A stretch of 64,000 nt of DNA from contig NZ_POAF01000002.1 in NCBI RefSeq assembly GCF_003309065.1, positions 434,001 through 498,000 of the forward strand, read 5' to 3'. The translations under genes and the position numbers were made by a program. The notes beneath the pieces were generated by a model, which searched no databases, was not told the origin of the DNA, and saw nothing but the letters and a program-made list of their open reading frames with translations. The stretch is from Glutamicibacter soli (GTDB lineage Bacteria > Actinomycetota > Actinomycetes > Actinomycetales > Micrococcaceae). Positions 11,380 through 19,702 of the stretch are shown here, one piece after another (the first letter of the stretch is position 1; each line of letters starts with the position of its first letter).

Positions 11380-11655
11380 CATTTCCCCTGTTGACTCACC
11401 TGATAGCTGAAACTATTGGGTTTATTCAGGTTTGGCGACTACTATCGATGAAAAGATACGTTTCGCCCCGCATCGGCGCATGACCGGAAAGACAAACCGG
11501 AACATGTTGCTGGCGGGGTCTTTGCTTGCATCTGTAGGAATGCGGCATCCGCCAAACGTACCGAATCCGACTTCGTCGAGGCCACCGTACAGGTGGCTTT
11601 CCACTTTCCTGAGGAAGGTGCGGCGAGGTCCCGACTGACCAAAGGAAGTACAACC

Positions 11656-12150
11656 GTGAGCACCAACAGCAACGAACCCATCGTTTGGCTGACTCAGGAA
11701 GCCTACGATCGGCTCAATAATGAACTGACCTTCCTCTCCGGCCCGGGCCGCGCCGAGATCGTTGCCCGTATCGAGCAGGCCCGTTCCGAGGGCGATCTGA
11801 AGGAAAACGGTGGATACCACGCAGCCCGCGAGGAGCAGGGCAAGGCCGAAGCGCGCATCCTGTACCTGAAGGACCTGCTGCGCCGTGCGCATGTCGGTGA
11901 AGCTCCAGCCGATGACGGAGTTGTCGAGCCGGGCATGCTGGTCGTGGCCAACATCGCCGGCGACGAGACCACTTTCCTGTTCGGTTCGCGCGAGGTTGCC
12001 GGCGACACCGACCTGGAGGTCTACTCCGAGCAGTCCCCTATCGGCGTGGCAGTGCACGGCGCCAAGGTGGGCGACAAGCTGACCTACGCCGCCCCGAACG
12101 GCCGCGACATCAAGGTGGAGATCATCTCCGCCAAGCCGTTCTCCGCCTAG
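11656..12150 (+). CDS. greA: Transcription elongation factor GreA
   Basis: A 164-residue GreA with an N-terminal coiled coil (about 12-80) carrying acidic tip residues and the signature EGDLKENGGYHAAREEQGK, and a C-terminal FKBP-like domain. It rescues backtracked RNA polymerase by stimulating transcript cleavage. The GTG at 11656 is chosen because AAAGGAAG (11641-11648) precedes it by 7 bases; the open frame extends 21 codons further but with no support. A strong bidirectional terminator follows. The 276-base gap upstream probably holds its promoter (TTGACT at 11391, TATTGG at 11414, 17 base spacing, is one candidate). Confidence 0.95.
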   Translation: MSTNSNEPIVWLTQEAYDRLNNELTFLSGPGRAEIVARIEQARSEGDLKENGGYHAAREEQGKAEARILYLKDLLRRAHVGEAPADDGVVEPGMLVVANIAGDETTFLFGSREVAGDTDLEVYSEQSPIGVAVHGAKVGDKLTYAAPNGRDIKVEIISAKPFSA

Positions 12151-12170
12151 CACCCGCCAGGCAAGACCAT

Positions 12171-12213
12171 AAGCCGCTGGCCGCCCCCTTACGGGGGCGG
12201 CCAGCGGCTTTTT
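12171..12213. terminator. Bidirectional terminator between greA and ilvA
   Basis: An 18 bp perfect stem (AAGCCGCTGGCCGCCCCC, 12171-12188, paired with 12193-12210) with a TTAC loop, then TTT. It lies between convergent genes and has A or T residues at both ends, so it can stop both transcripts. Confidence 0.9.
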
Positions 12214-12224
12214 GCGGGTTCCGG

Positions 12225-13496
12225 CTAGGCGACGGAGCCGCCTGCGGTATTGGTGATGTGCGGGTCGAATCCTTCGGCGCGCAGGTTGTTCAGCACCATC
12301 TTGGAGTGCTCGTGGCCCTTGGTCTCCAAATCGATGGTGATCGCCACGTCGCCCATGGACAGCGATCCGCCGATGCGGGTGTGGTCCAGGCGGGTCACGT
12401 TGGCATCCGATTCGGCGATGATGCGCGAGATCTGCGCCAGGGCGCCTGGGCGGTCCGGAAGCATCATGCGGATGGTCAGGAAGCGTCCTGCGGCGGACAG
12501 GCCGCGCTGGATCACCTTGAGCATCAGCAGCGGGTCGATGTTGCCGCCGGAGAGGATCACCGCGGTGGTCGCCGGGTTGATCCCGTGCTCCTCCAGCTTG
12601 TTCTCCAGCAGCGCCGCGACGCCCACGGCGCCGGCCGGCTCCACCACCAGCTTGTTGCGCTCCAGCAGCACCACCAGGGCGCGGGCCAGCGCGTCCTCGG
12701 AGACGGTGACGACGTCGTCCACCAGCTCCTTGATGATCGCGAAGGGCAGCTGGCCGGGTTTGCCCACGGCGATGCCGTCGGCGATGGTGTGCACGGTGTC
12801 CAGCGGCACCAGGGCGTCCGCCGCCAACGACGGCGGGTAGGCCGCGGCGTTCTCCGCCTGCACGCCCACCACGCGGATCTCGCGGCCCAGCTCGCGGGCG
12901 CGTTCCTTCAGCGCGATGGCCACGCCGGCCAGCAGCCCGCCGCCGCCCACGCCCATGAGCACGGTGTCCACCTCCGGCAGCTGCTCCAGCAGCTCCAGCC
13001 CGATGGTGCCCTGCCCGGCGATGATGTCGGGGTGGTCGAAGGGATGCACGAAGACCGCGCCGGTTTCATCCGCGAAGCGCTGTGCCTCGGCCAAGGCCTG
13101 GTCCACCGTGTCGCCGAACAAGACGACCTCGGCGCCGTGGTCCCGCGTTGCGGTGAGCTTGGGCAGGGCGACACCCAGCGGCATGTAGATGCGGGCCTTG
13201 ATGCCCAGGTGGCTGGCGGCCTGCGCGACGCCCTGGGCATGGTTGCCTGCCGAGGCGGCGACGACGCCGCGGGCCTTCTCCTCCTCGCTGAGCTTGGCCA
13301 TGCGCACGTAGGCGCCGCGGACCTTGAAGGATCCGGCGCGCTGCATGTTCTCGCACTTGAGGTAGACCTCGCCGCCCAGGTGCTGGGACAGCACGCGGGA
13401 GTGCTCGACCGGGGTGAGCGCGATAACCGGCTTGAGGACCTTCGCGGCTTCTTCGATATCCGCCAGGCTGACCGGAAGTTTGGTTTCAGTGTTCAT
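12225..13496 (-). CDS. ilvA: Threonine ammonia-lyase (threonine deaminase)
   Basis: A 423-residue PLP enzyme converting threonine to 2-oxobutanoate, the first step of isoleucine synthesis. The PLP lysine is in RAGSFKVRGAY at about residue 61; the glycine loop SAGNHAQGVAQAA and the second glycine-rich loop VGGGGLLAG are present. A C-terminal ACT-like domain (about 335-420, FLTIRMMLPDRPGALAQISRIIA) suggests allosteric control. GAGGA lies 8 bases before the ATG at 13496. The start overlaps the end of the upstream permease gene by 11 bases, so they form an operon. The short single-ACT form is common in actinobacteria. Confidence 0.93.
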   Translation of the reverse strand: MNTETKLPVSLADIEEAAKVLKPVIALTPVEHSRVLSQHLGGEVYLKCENMQRAGSFKVRGAYVRMAKLSEEEKARGVVAASAGNHAQGVAQAASHLGIKARIYMPLGVALPKLTATRDHGAEVVLFGDTVDQALAEAQRFADETGAVFVHPFDHPDIIAGQGTIGLELLEQLPEVDTVLMGVGGGGLLAGVAIALKERARELGREIRVVGVQAENAAAYPPSLAADALVPLDTVHTIADGIAVGKPGQLPFAIIKELVDDVVTVSEDALARALVVLLERNKLVVEPAGAVGVAALLENKLEEHGINPATTAVILSGGNIDPLLMLKVIQRGLSAAGRFLTIRMMLPDRPGALAQISRIIAESDANVTRLDHTRIGGSLSMGDVAITIDLETKGHEHSKMVLNNLRAEGFDPHITNTAGGSVA

Positions 13497-14802
13497 GATT
13501 CTTGTCCTCGGGATGCTCGGGAAGCCGGGGTGTCGGCGCAGGTGATGATGTTGGTGGAGCCGCTGGGGTGGCCGCAGCTTCCAGGTCGGATGCGGGGGCT
13601 CTGGCACCGGCCAGATTCGTGCCGTAGTTCTGCGCGACGAATGGATCGTCTTCCCAGCTGCGCCGGGAGAGGTACTTGACGACCGTGTTCAACACGGCCA
13701 GCAGCGGCACGGCGAACAGGGCTCCGGCGATATTCGCCACCATGGTGCCTCCGGCCACGGACAGCACCACGGCCAGCGGGTGCAGGCTCACGGCCTTGCC
13801 CATGATCAGCGGCTGCAGGATGTGCGATTCAGCCTGCTGCACCAGCAGCACGATGGCCAGCATGATCAACGCATTGACCCAGCCGTTGGAGACCAGCGCG
13901 AGCAGCACGGCCAGTGCTCCGGTGACCAGCGCGCCGACCACCGGGATGAAGGAGCCGATGAACACCAGCACGCCCAGCGGCAGGGCCAGCGGGACACCCA
14001 GGAAGAATGCGCCGAAGCCGATGCCCAGCGCGTCGATCAGCGCCACCAGCATCTGCACCCGCACGTAGCGCACCAGCGAGGACCAGCCCCGGGTCAGCGC
14101 CCCGTCCATGGCGGGCCTGGCGCGGCGCGGCAGCAGGTTGATCAGGAACAGCCCAACCCTGCGCCCATCCAGCAGCAGGAAGATCAGGCAGAAGACCGTC
14201 AGCAGGACCCCGGTGAGGATCTGGCCCAGTGCCGAGCCCCAGCTGATGGCTTCGCTCAGGATGTTGCTTGCGTTGCCGCGCAGCTCGGTGAGGGCGTCGT
14301 CCAGCACGGTTTGCAGGTCGTCATTGGTCAGCTGCAGGGGGCCGTTGAACAGCCAGTCCTGGATCTGCTGGATGCCGGTCAGCGCTTGCGTCCACAGGTC
14401 GGCGAACCCGGCGCCAAGGCGCTGGCCCGCGATCGAAAGACCGGCCGTCACCAAGGCCAGGAAGCCGATCAGCGTGATGCCCACGGCCAAGCCGTGGGGC
14501 ACCGCGAGCTTGGCGTGCAGGATCTTGACGACCGGCGACAGCAGACTGGTCAAGAGCGCGGCAACCATGACGGAGATCAGCAGTAGCGAGACCTTGGACA
14601 GCAGCCAGAAGACCACCCCCAGCGCGGCGACGATGATCAGCAGGCGCCAGGCCCAGCTCGCCGCCAGGCGCACCCCGTACGGCAGGTCCTCGGCCGTGCG
14701 CAGGTCCAGCGACTCGACGGGGACCACGGCGGGCTGGGCGGACTTCAGGGTCGGCAGGTTGCCTCGCAGACGGCGCAGACGCTCTAACCGATTACTTTTC
14801 AT
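13486..14802 (-). CDS. AI-2E family (PF01594-type) transporter
   Basis: A 438-residue membrane protein with two N-terminal membrane segments (about 50-90), two more at 110-135 and 205-225, and a C-terminal bundle at 250-380. The phrases GVLVFIGSFIPVVGALVTGALAVLLAL and QQAESHILQPLIMGKAVSLHPLAV are hallmarks of the family. Members include TqsA and Na+(Li+)/H+ antiporters, so the name does not prove AI-2 export. The C-terminal 60 residues are Ala/Pro-rich. It is translationally linked to ilvA by an 11 base overlap. Confidence 0.9.
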   Translation of the reverse strand: MKSNRLERLRRLRGNLPTLKSAQPAVVPVESLDLRTAEDLPYGVRLAASWAWRLLIIVAALGVVFWLLSKVSLLLISVMVAALLTSLLSPVVKILHAKLAVPHGLAVGITLIGFLALVTAGLSIAGQRLGAGFADLWTQALTGIQQIQDWLFNGPLQLTNDDLQTVLDDALTELRGNASNILSEAISWGSALGQILTGVLLTVFCLIFLLLDGRRVGLFLINLLPRRARPAMDGALTRGWSSLVRYVRVQMLVALIDALGIGFGAFFLGVPLALPLGVLVFIGSFIPVVGALVTGALAVLLALVSNGWVNALIMLAIVLLVQQAESHILQPLIMGKAVSLHPLAVVLSVAGGTMVANIAGALFAVPLLAVLNTVVKYLSRRSWEDDPFVAQNYGTNLAGARAPASDLEAAATPAAPPTSSPAPTPRLPEHPEDKNHEH

Positions 14803-14866
14803 GTCCCTACGCTACCGCGCCGAGTGCACGCCGATGGATTCCATGTCCAAATTGTGACAAAAAACA

Positions 14867-14897
14867 AGGACCAGTACCCGATATGGGCACTGGTCCT
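14867..14897 (-). terminator. Intrinsic terminator of the Bax-inhibitor-1 gene
   Basis: A 13 bp stem with one mismatch (14867-14879 with 14885-14897, loop GATAT). On the minus strand it is followed by TTGTTTTTTG, a good T run. Confidence 0.85.
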
Positions 14898-14917
14898 CGA
14901 AATCTACTTCAATATGG

Positions 14918-15730
14918 CTACTCGTCGCCACGCAGGATTGCCAGAATGCGCAGAATCTCGGTGTAAAGCCAAACCAAGGTCACCGTCAGGCCGAAGGCGC
15001 CGCGCCAAGCCATGATGGCCGGGGCACCCTGCTTGGACAGTTCCTCGATCATGGTGAAGTCCGAAACCAGCGCGTAGGTGGCCAGCAGGATCGCCAGCAC
15101 GCCGATGATCAGGCCCAGCGCCCCGCCGCCGGCGCTGCGCAGGCCGAACATGCCGTCGACGACGCCGGTGAGCATGAGCACCATGTTCAGCAGCGAGAAG
15201 ACGACCATGCCGATCATGGCGACCATGAACATCTTGTTCAGCTTCGGGGTCATGCGGTACTTGCCCGAGCGGTACAGGGCCAGGGTCACGCCGGCTACGG
15301 CGAAGGTGGCGACCACTGCCTGGATGGCAACGCCTGGGTACAGACCGTCGAGGAACTGCGACAGGCCACCGAGGAACAGGCCTTCGGCTGCAGCGTAGAG
15401 GAGGATCAGCGCCGGGGAAGGCTTCTTCTTGAAGGCGTTGACCAAGCCGAGGACGAAACCGACCAGGGCGCCGGGAAGCATCAGGGCAGGAACCACCCAG
15501 CCAATGGCCGCGCCGATCACCACAAGGCCGAGGGTGAAAATGGTCTTGTTGATGGTGTCGCCGATGGTCATGCGACCCATGTCGGCGCTGGTGGCGGCCG
15601 GCTGCTGGTACATGTTGTCCAGCTGCTCGGCGCTCAGGTTGGCGGTGTCACGGAATCCAACCGGAGCACCGGGCTTGGTGGCCCATGCGTCGGCCTGGTT
15701 CTTCGAACCAAAGATTGGGTTGCCGCTCAA
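14918..15730 (-). CDS. Bax inhibitor-1 / YccA family membrane protein
   Basis: A 270-residue protein with about 60 hydrophilic N-terminal residues and seven membrane segments from residue 62 on. Motifs are typical of actinobacterial BI-1-like proteins: KKPSPALILLYAAAEGLFLGGLSQFLD, the DFTMIEELSKQGAP loop with conserved acidic residues, and the end WLYTEILRILAILRGDE. Relatives such as BsYetJ are pH-sensitive calcium leak channels; a similar role here is inferred. It is a single-gene unit with its own terminator. Confidence 0.92.
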   Translation of the reverse strand: MSGNPIFGSKNQADAWATKPGAPVGFRDTANLSAEQLDNMYQQPAATSADMGRMTIGDTINKTIFTLGLVVIGAAIGWVVPALMLPGALVGFVLGLVNAFKKKPSPALILLYAAAEGLFLGGLSQFLDGLYPGVAIQAVVATFAVAGVTLALYRSGKYRMTPKLNKMFMVAMIGMVVFSLLNMVLMLTGVVDGMFGLRSAGGGALGLIIGVLAILLATYALVSDFTMIEELSKQGAPAIMAWRGAFGLTVTLVWLYTEILRILAILRGDE

Positions 15731-15921
15731 GATTATTCCCCCGTAGGTTGTCTGGTCAGTAGGCAGGCAGTACGAAATATTGCTGTTCTTAACAGTATTG
15801 ATAATTGCTGTGAATCTGCTCAGTCAAAGGGATGATTTCAGCCTTTGGAGACCGAAATTTCTACTCCATGAGCGAAAATCCCGGCCGCTGGACGGCCGCA
15901 GAGGCTGCGCTTGGATGCACT

Positions 15922-15958
15922 AAAGCTCCGGCCGCCCTTGCGGGAAGTCCGGAGCTTT
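15922..15958 (-). terminator. Terminator after tRNA-Leu
   Basis: AAAGCTCCGG (15922-15931) pairs perfectly with 15949-15958. It lies 7 bases beyond the tRNA 3' end on the minus strand. Confidence 0.75.
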
Positions 15959-15964
15959 CAAATG

Positions 15965-16049
15965 TGGTGCCCCCAGTGGGACTCGAACCCACAAGCCTTG
16001 CGGCAGCTGATTTTAAGTCAGCCGTGTATGCCAATTCCACCATAGGGGC
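15965..16049 (-). tRNA. tRNA-Leu, anticodon UAA
   Basis: On the minus strand the gene runs GCCCCTATGG... to ...GGGGGCACCA, with the CCA end encoded (15965-15967). The acceptor stem pairs 7/7 with one G-U. The anticodon stem GCTGA/TCAGC encloses the loop CTTAAAA, giving anticodon TAA at 16013-16015. A long variable arm (GCCGCAAGGC) and the T loop GGTTCGAGTCC confirm a class II leucine tRNA. It reads UUA, a rare codon in such high-GC genomes. Confidence 0.95.
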
Positions 16050-16165
16050 AGGACTCTAAAATCCTACGCGATCGATTCGGGAAACGGGAAATTGCCCGGC
16101 ACGCAGGTTGGGGACCGCCTGCAAGGCGATCCCCAACCCGTGATTCGATCATCGGCCGCGAAGTG

Positions 16166-17533
16166 CTACTTCTTCGGCTTGGCGGTTTCCTCGAAGGCGG
16201 TGCGCGGTGCTTCGAGGTTGTTCAGCTGCAGCGCGTCGCGGGTGAAGAACCAGGCAACCATCCAGTCGCCGACCACGCGGAACTTGCGCTCGAAGGTCGG
16301 CATGGCCATGCCGTGGTAGCCGCGGTGGGCCATCCATGCCGGCCAGCCCTTGAGCTTGATGCCGACGACCTTGGCAACACCCTTGTTCTTGCCGAAGCCT
16401 GCCACGGCGCCGAGGTTCTTGTGCTTGTATTCCTTGATGCGGCCAACGCCGTAGCGGGCTGCGTACAGGTTCTTCGCCAGCAGCTTGGCCTGGCGCACGG
16501 CGTGCTGCGCGTTCGGCACGCAGGTGCCGTCCGGCAGGCCGCCGGTGACGTCCTTGACTGCCGAAACGTCGCCGGCTGCCCAGGCGCCTTCCAGCGCATC
16601 GCCATTCGCGTCCTTGATGCGCAGGTCGGTGCGGGTCTCGATGCGGCCGCGCTGCTCGATCGGGAAATCGGTGGAGCGGACCATCGGGTTGGCCATGACG
16701 CCGGCGCACCAGATCAGGGTGTCCGAGTAGAAGGCGTCGGCCGGGGACTTGTCGGCCATGTTGATCAACTGCAGGTAGCCATCGGTGGCGTCGGCCAGCG
16801 AGGTGTTCAGCAGGACCTCGATGCCGCGGCTGCGCAGGTGCTCGACAACCCATTCGGCCTGCTCGGCGGTCACTTCAGGCATGATGCGGCCCATGGCCTC
16901 GACCAGCACGAAGCGGACTTCGCTCTGCTGCACGCGGTCGTTCAGGCTAACCAGGTGGCGTGCCATGTCCTCGAGCTCGGCGATGGTCTCGATGCCGGCG
17001 AAGCCGCCGCCGACCACCACGAAGGTCAGGGCGCGCTTGCGGGCTTCAGGATCAGTCATGTTCGAAGCCGACTCGATGCGCTCGGCAACCTTGTTGCGCA
17101 GCGCGATGGCCTCTTCGATGGTCTTCAGGCCGATGCCCTGCTCAGCCAGGCCGGTGATCGGGAAGGTGCGGGTGACCGCACCGGCGGACATCACGACATC
17201 GGTGTATTCAAGTTCGTACTCTTCGCCGTTGACCGGAGCGATGACGGCCTTCTTGCTGGCGTGGTCGATGCTCAGCACGCGGCCGTTGATCAGCTCGGAG
17301 TGCTTGAGGTGCTGACGGTGGGAGACCACGACGTGGCGCGGTTCGATCTGGCCGCCTGCAACTTCCGGCAGGAACGGCTGGTAGGTCATGTATGGGTTCG
17401 GGTCGACCACGGTGACGATGCCGCCGTGGGACTTAACCTTCTTCTGCAGATTCATCGCAACGTACAGGCCAACATAGCCACCGCCAACGACGAGAATGCG
17501 AGGACGCTTCTGGGAGCTTTCGATGATCGACAT
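16166..17533 (-). CDS. ndh: Type II NADH dehydrogenase (NADH:quinone oxidoreductase)
   Basis: A 455-residue NDH-2 that oxidises NADH and reduces menaquinone without proton pumping. Residues 10-24 hold the FAD Rossmann motif (RILVVGGGYVGLYVA); about 165-185 hold the NAD Rossmann motif (FVVVGGGFAGIETIAEL). AAGDVSAVKDVTG near 315 and PNAQHAVRQAKLLAKNL are typical FAD/quinone-binding blocks. The C-terminus has the amphipathic membrane-anchoring helix region. The ATG at 17533 has no clear ribosome binding site. A Rex-like palindrome lies just upstream, fitting redox control. Confidence 0.93.
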   Translation of the reverse strand: MSIIESSQKRPRILVVGGGYVGLYVAMNLQKKVKSHGGIVTVVDPNPYMTYQPFLPEVAGGQIEPRHVVVSHRQHLKHSELINGRVLSIDHASKKAVIAPVNGEEYELEYTDVVMSAGAVTRTFPITGLAEQGIGLKTIEEAIALRNKVAERIESASNMTDPEARKRALTFVVVGGGFAGIETIAELEDMARHLVSLNDRVQQSEVRFVLVEAMGRIMPEVTAEQAEWVVEHLRSRGIEVLLNTSLADATDGYLQLINMADKSPADAFYSDTLIWCAGVMANPMVRSTDFPIEQRGRIETRTDLRIKDANGDALEGAWAAGDVSAVKDVTGGLPDGTCVPNAQHAVRQAKLLAKNLYAARYGVGRIKEYKHKNLGAVAGFGKNKGVAKVVGIKLKGWPAWMAHRGYHGMAMPTFERKFRVVGDWMVAWFFTRDALQLNNLEAPRTAFEETAKPKK

Positions 17534-17560
17534 ACTGTCGATTCTACGCGGATTTTCGGA

Positions 17561-17582
17561 GTTAGTGAAAATATTCACTAAC
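17561..17582. promoter_or_regulatory. Rex-like palindromic operator upstream of ndh
   Basis: GTTAGTGAA-AATA-TTCACTAAC is a 9 bp perfect inverted repeat with 4 base spacer, 28 bases before the ndh ATG. The core GTGAA-N4-TTCAC matches the core of Rex operators (TTGTGAA-N4-TTCACAA type). Rex is the NADH/NAD+ sensor and ndh is a known target in other Gram-positives. No rex gene is in the window. Confidence 0.6.
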
Positions 17583-17783
17583 TTAATGAGTATGTTTAAT
17601 CACGTATCCATCCCCCTTCCGGCCACGGTGCGGAGCATTCGCCATGGCAGCCGGTGATCAGGGTGCGGATTCCGTGTTTTTCACGGCTGTTTCACTGTCC
17701 GAAAGCGCCGTCCCGGCAAGCTGGCGGACGGCACGCGGTGGTGCCGCCCGGCCGAGGCGCGTCGGACGTGCAATGGTTGGGTC

Positions 17784-18119
17784 GTGCGCGCATTCCGAAG
17801 GTTCCTGATTTGCCTGGCCACCTTGCTGACGCTGCTGGGAGCTGCCGGCAGCGTCATCATGTTCCTCCAGCCCTGGCGAAGCTGCCCGGAGATCGATGAC
17901 AGCTCCGCCGGCTGCCCCGCCACCGAAAGCGACCTCGCGCTGCTGGGGCTGGCAGTTGCCGCAATGCTGATCGGGCTCGTCCTCTGGATCGCCGCCGTTC
18001 CCCGGTACCAGAGGATCACCGGTGAACTCGTGGCGCCTTTCGGGGCGCTTCCGGTGTCACCGGCCCCGGGCGCCCCGCCCGTTTCTTCCAAACTGCATTC
18101 CGCGGACGAAAAGCAATGA
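17784..18119 (+). CDS. Small two-span membrane protein, hypothetical
   Basis: A 111-residue protein with membrane segments at about residues 6-28 and 52-72, separated by a loop with two cysteines (RSCPEIDDSSAGCPATES) that would face outside and could form a disulfide. The C-terminal 35 residues are Pro/Ser/Ala-rich. Codon use supports coding. It starts at a GTG without a clear ribosome binding site. It converges on the S8 protease operon, with the stem at 18128-18159 between them. Not recognised. Confidence 0.6.
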   Translation: MRAFRRFLICLATLLTLLGAAGSVIMFLQPWRSCPEIDDSSAGCPATESDLALLGLAVAAMLIGLVLWIAAVPRYQRITGELVAPFGALPVSPAPGAPPVSSKLHSADEKQ

Positions 18120-18127
18120 AGAGGCAA

Positions 18128-18159
18128 ATGACCCGGCGTCCTTGCGGACACCGGGTCAT
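18128..18159. terminator. Terminator at the end of the S8 protease operon
   Basis: A 14 bp stem with one mismatch (18128-18141 with 18146-18159, loop TTGC) lies between convergent stops. The minus-strand side continues TTTGCCTCTTC. Confidence 0.7.
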
Positions 18160-18162
18160 CAT

Positions 18163-19674
18163 CTACTTCTCGTCCTCGGGAATATCGTCGAACAGGTCGC
18201 GTCCCTCATTGGGCTTGCCGACCGGCAGGTCGCTGAGCTTGGCCGAGTGCACTTGGGCTGTCAAGGCCTGCTTCCGGGCCCTGGAGCCGACCTGCACACC
18301 GCCGATGACCAGCACCAGCAGCAGGATCAGCGATCCGCCGATGACCAGCACCGGCTGCAGCGCCGGGGTCGAGGTGTCCGGGGCGATCGGTTCCGGAGCC
18401 GCCACCTGCTTCAGGTCCGACTTCTCCTTGGAAACGCCCGGGTCGGGCACGTCCGAGGCCTGGTCGCTATTGCGGCGGTGCACCCGGATCCATTCGGCGA
18501 TGGTGCCCAGCGGATTCTCGCTGACCGCCGGGACGTCCGCATTCACCGCGGCGTTCGCATCGATGATGCCGTAGCCGTAGAGGTTGTCGACCCCGTCGGC
18601 ACCGGTGTCCTTGGCGGTCTTCAGGATGCGGTTGATGACCTGCTCCGCGGGCATGTCCGGGTACTTGGAGCGGATCAACGCCGCCACGCCCGCCACGAGC
18701 GGCGCCGCGCCGGAGGTGCCCGACCAGCGGGCGTAGCCGTTGTCCGGCAGCCCGCCGACCAGCTTCTCCGCCGGGGCCGCCACGCCGATGGAGATGCCCT
18801 CCGTGGAGGAGTCCTGCGAGGCCTTGCCGTTCTCGTCGACGCCCGCGACGGTCAGCACCCCCGGGATCGTGGCCGGCGCGCCGACCTGGTTCATGCCGCC
18901 GGAGCGGTTGCCTGCGGCGGCCACGACAACCACGTCGCGCTCCTCGGCGTACTTGAATGCTTCGTCCCAGCTTTCGGGCCAGGCCGGGCTGGTGGAGCCC
19001 AGGGACATGTTGATGACCTTGGCTCCGGAGTCCACGGCGTACTTCACCGCCTTGGGGATCTGCTGCTCCACGGAAATGCCCGATGGGTTGCCGTCGCCCA
19101 TCCACAGCGACACGGACAGCAGCTCGGCCTTGGGCGCCACGCCGAGCACCCCGTCCTTGCCGCCGGTCAGTGCCGGGACCTTTTCGTATTCGGGTTCGTC
19201 CGGGACGTCCTTGTCATCTTCCTCGGCGGTCTTCTTAGCCTGTTCCCAAGCCGACTTCAACCGCTGGTTCTCTGAGGTGACCCGGTCGATTTCCCCCTGG
19301 TTGTTGCCGCGGCCGGCCAGCAGGGTGGCCACCAGGGTGCCGTGCTCGCTCATCACGCCGATGGGCTTATCGCCCTTGGCGCCCCCGGCCCCGGACATGT
19401 CGGCGCCGCCCACCACGGCTCCCTTCAGGTCGCGGTGGCTCGTGTCGATGCCGGTGTCGATGACGGCGACCTTCACGCCCTCGCCCTTGGTTTCCTTCTG
19501 CGCCTCGGTGACTCCCAGCGACTTCAGCCAGTATTCGGCGTTGCGCATCTCGTCGGCCTGCGCCACGGAGCTGGGCAGCAGGAACGCGAAGGCCAGCAGG
19601 GTCGCGAGCAGGGCCGAAACGGCGGTGCGCGCGCCGGCCGGGCGGCCGGAACGTACTGGTTGTTTCAAGGTCAT
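18163..19674 (-). CDS. Secreted, membrane-anchored S8 (subtilisin-like) serine protease
   Basis: A 503-residue protein. Residues 1-41 are a signal peptide (basic start, hydrophobic 18-36, cleavage near AQA-DE). The catalytic triad is Asp73 (VAVIDTGID), His111 (SEHGTLVA) and Ser321 (SGTSGAAPLVAG). A charged insertion at about 130-175, rich in Glu/Lys, separates the first two blocks. A single membrane helix near 445-470 and a cytoplasmic tail end the protein, the layout of mycosin-like proteases, but no type VII secretion gene is near. It is last in the eno-ftsB-DUF501-ppx run, 28 bases after ppx. AGGAG abuts the ATG; a TTG two codons in has better spacing. Confidence 0.88.
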   Translation of the reverse strand: MTLKQPVRSGRPAGARTAVSALLATLLAFAFLLPSSVAQADEMRNAEYWLKSLGVTEAQKETKGEGVKVAVIDTGIDTSHRDLKGAVVGGADMSGAGGAKGDKPIGVMSEHGTLVATLLAGRGNNQGEIDRVTSENQRLKSAWEQAKKTAEEDDKDVPDEPEYEKVPALTGGKDGVLGVAPKAELLSVSLWMGDGNPSGISVEQQIPKAVKYAVDSGAKVINMSLGSTSPAWPESWDEAFKYAEERDVVVVAAAGNRSGGMNQVGAPATIPGVLTVAGVDENGKASQDSSTEGISIGVAAPAEKLVGGLPDNGYARWSGTSGAAPLVAGVAALIRSKYPDMPAEQVINRILKTAKDTGADGVDNLYGYGIIDANAAVNADVPAVSENPLGTIAEWIRVHRRNSDQASDVPDPGVSKEKSDLKQVAAPEPIAPDTSTPALQPVLVIGGSLILLLVLVIGGVQVGSRARKQALTAQVHSAKLSDLPVGKPNEGRDLFDDIPEDEK

Positions 19675-19702
19675 CTCCTGCCCTGTCTTGCCTGCGGTGT
19701 AA

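Noticed and set aside
11432-11638. 68-codon frame just before greA
   Set aside because: TTG start without ribosome binding site, rare codons, overlap with the greA leader; no protein-like pattern.
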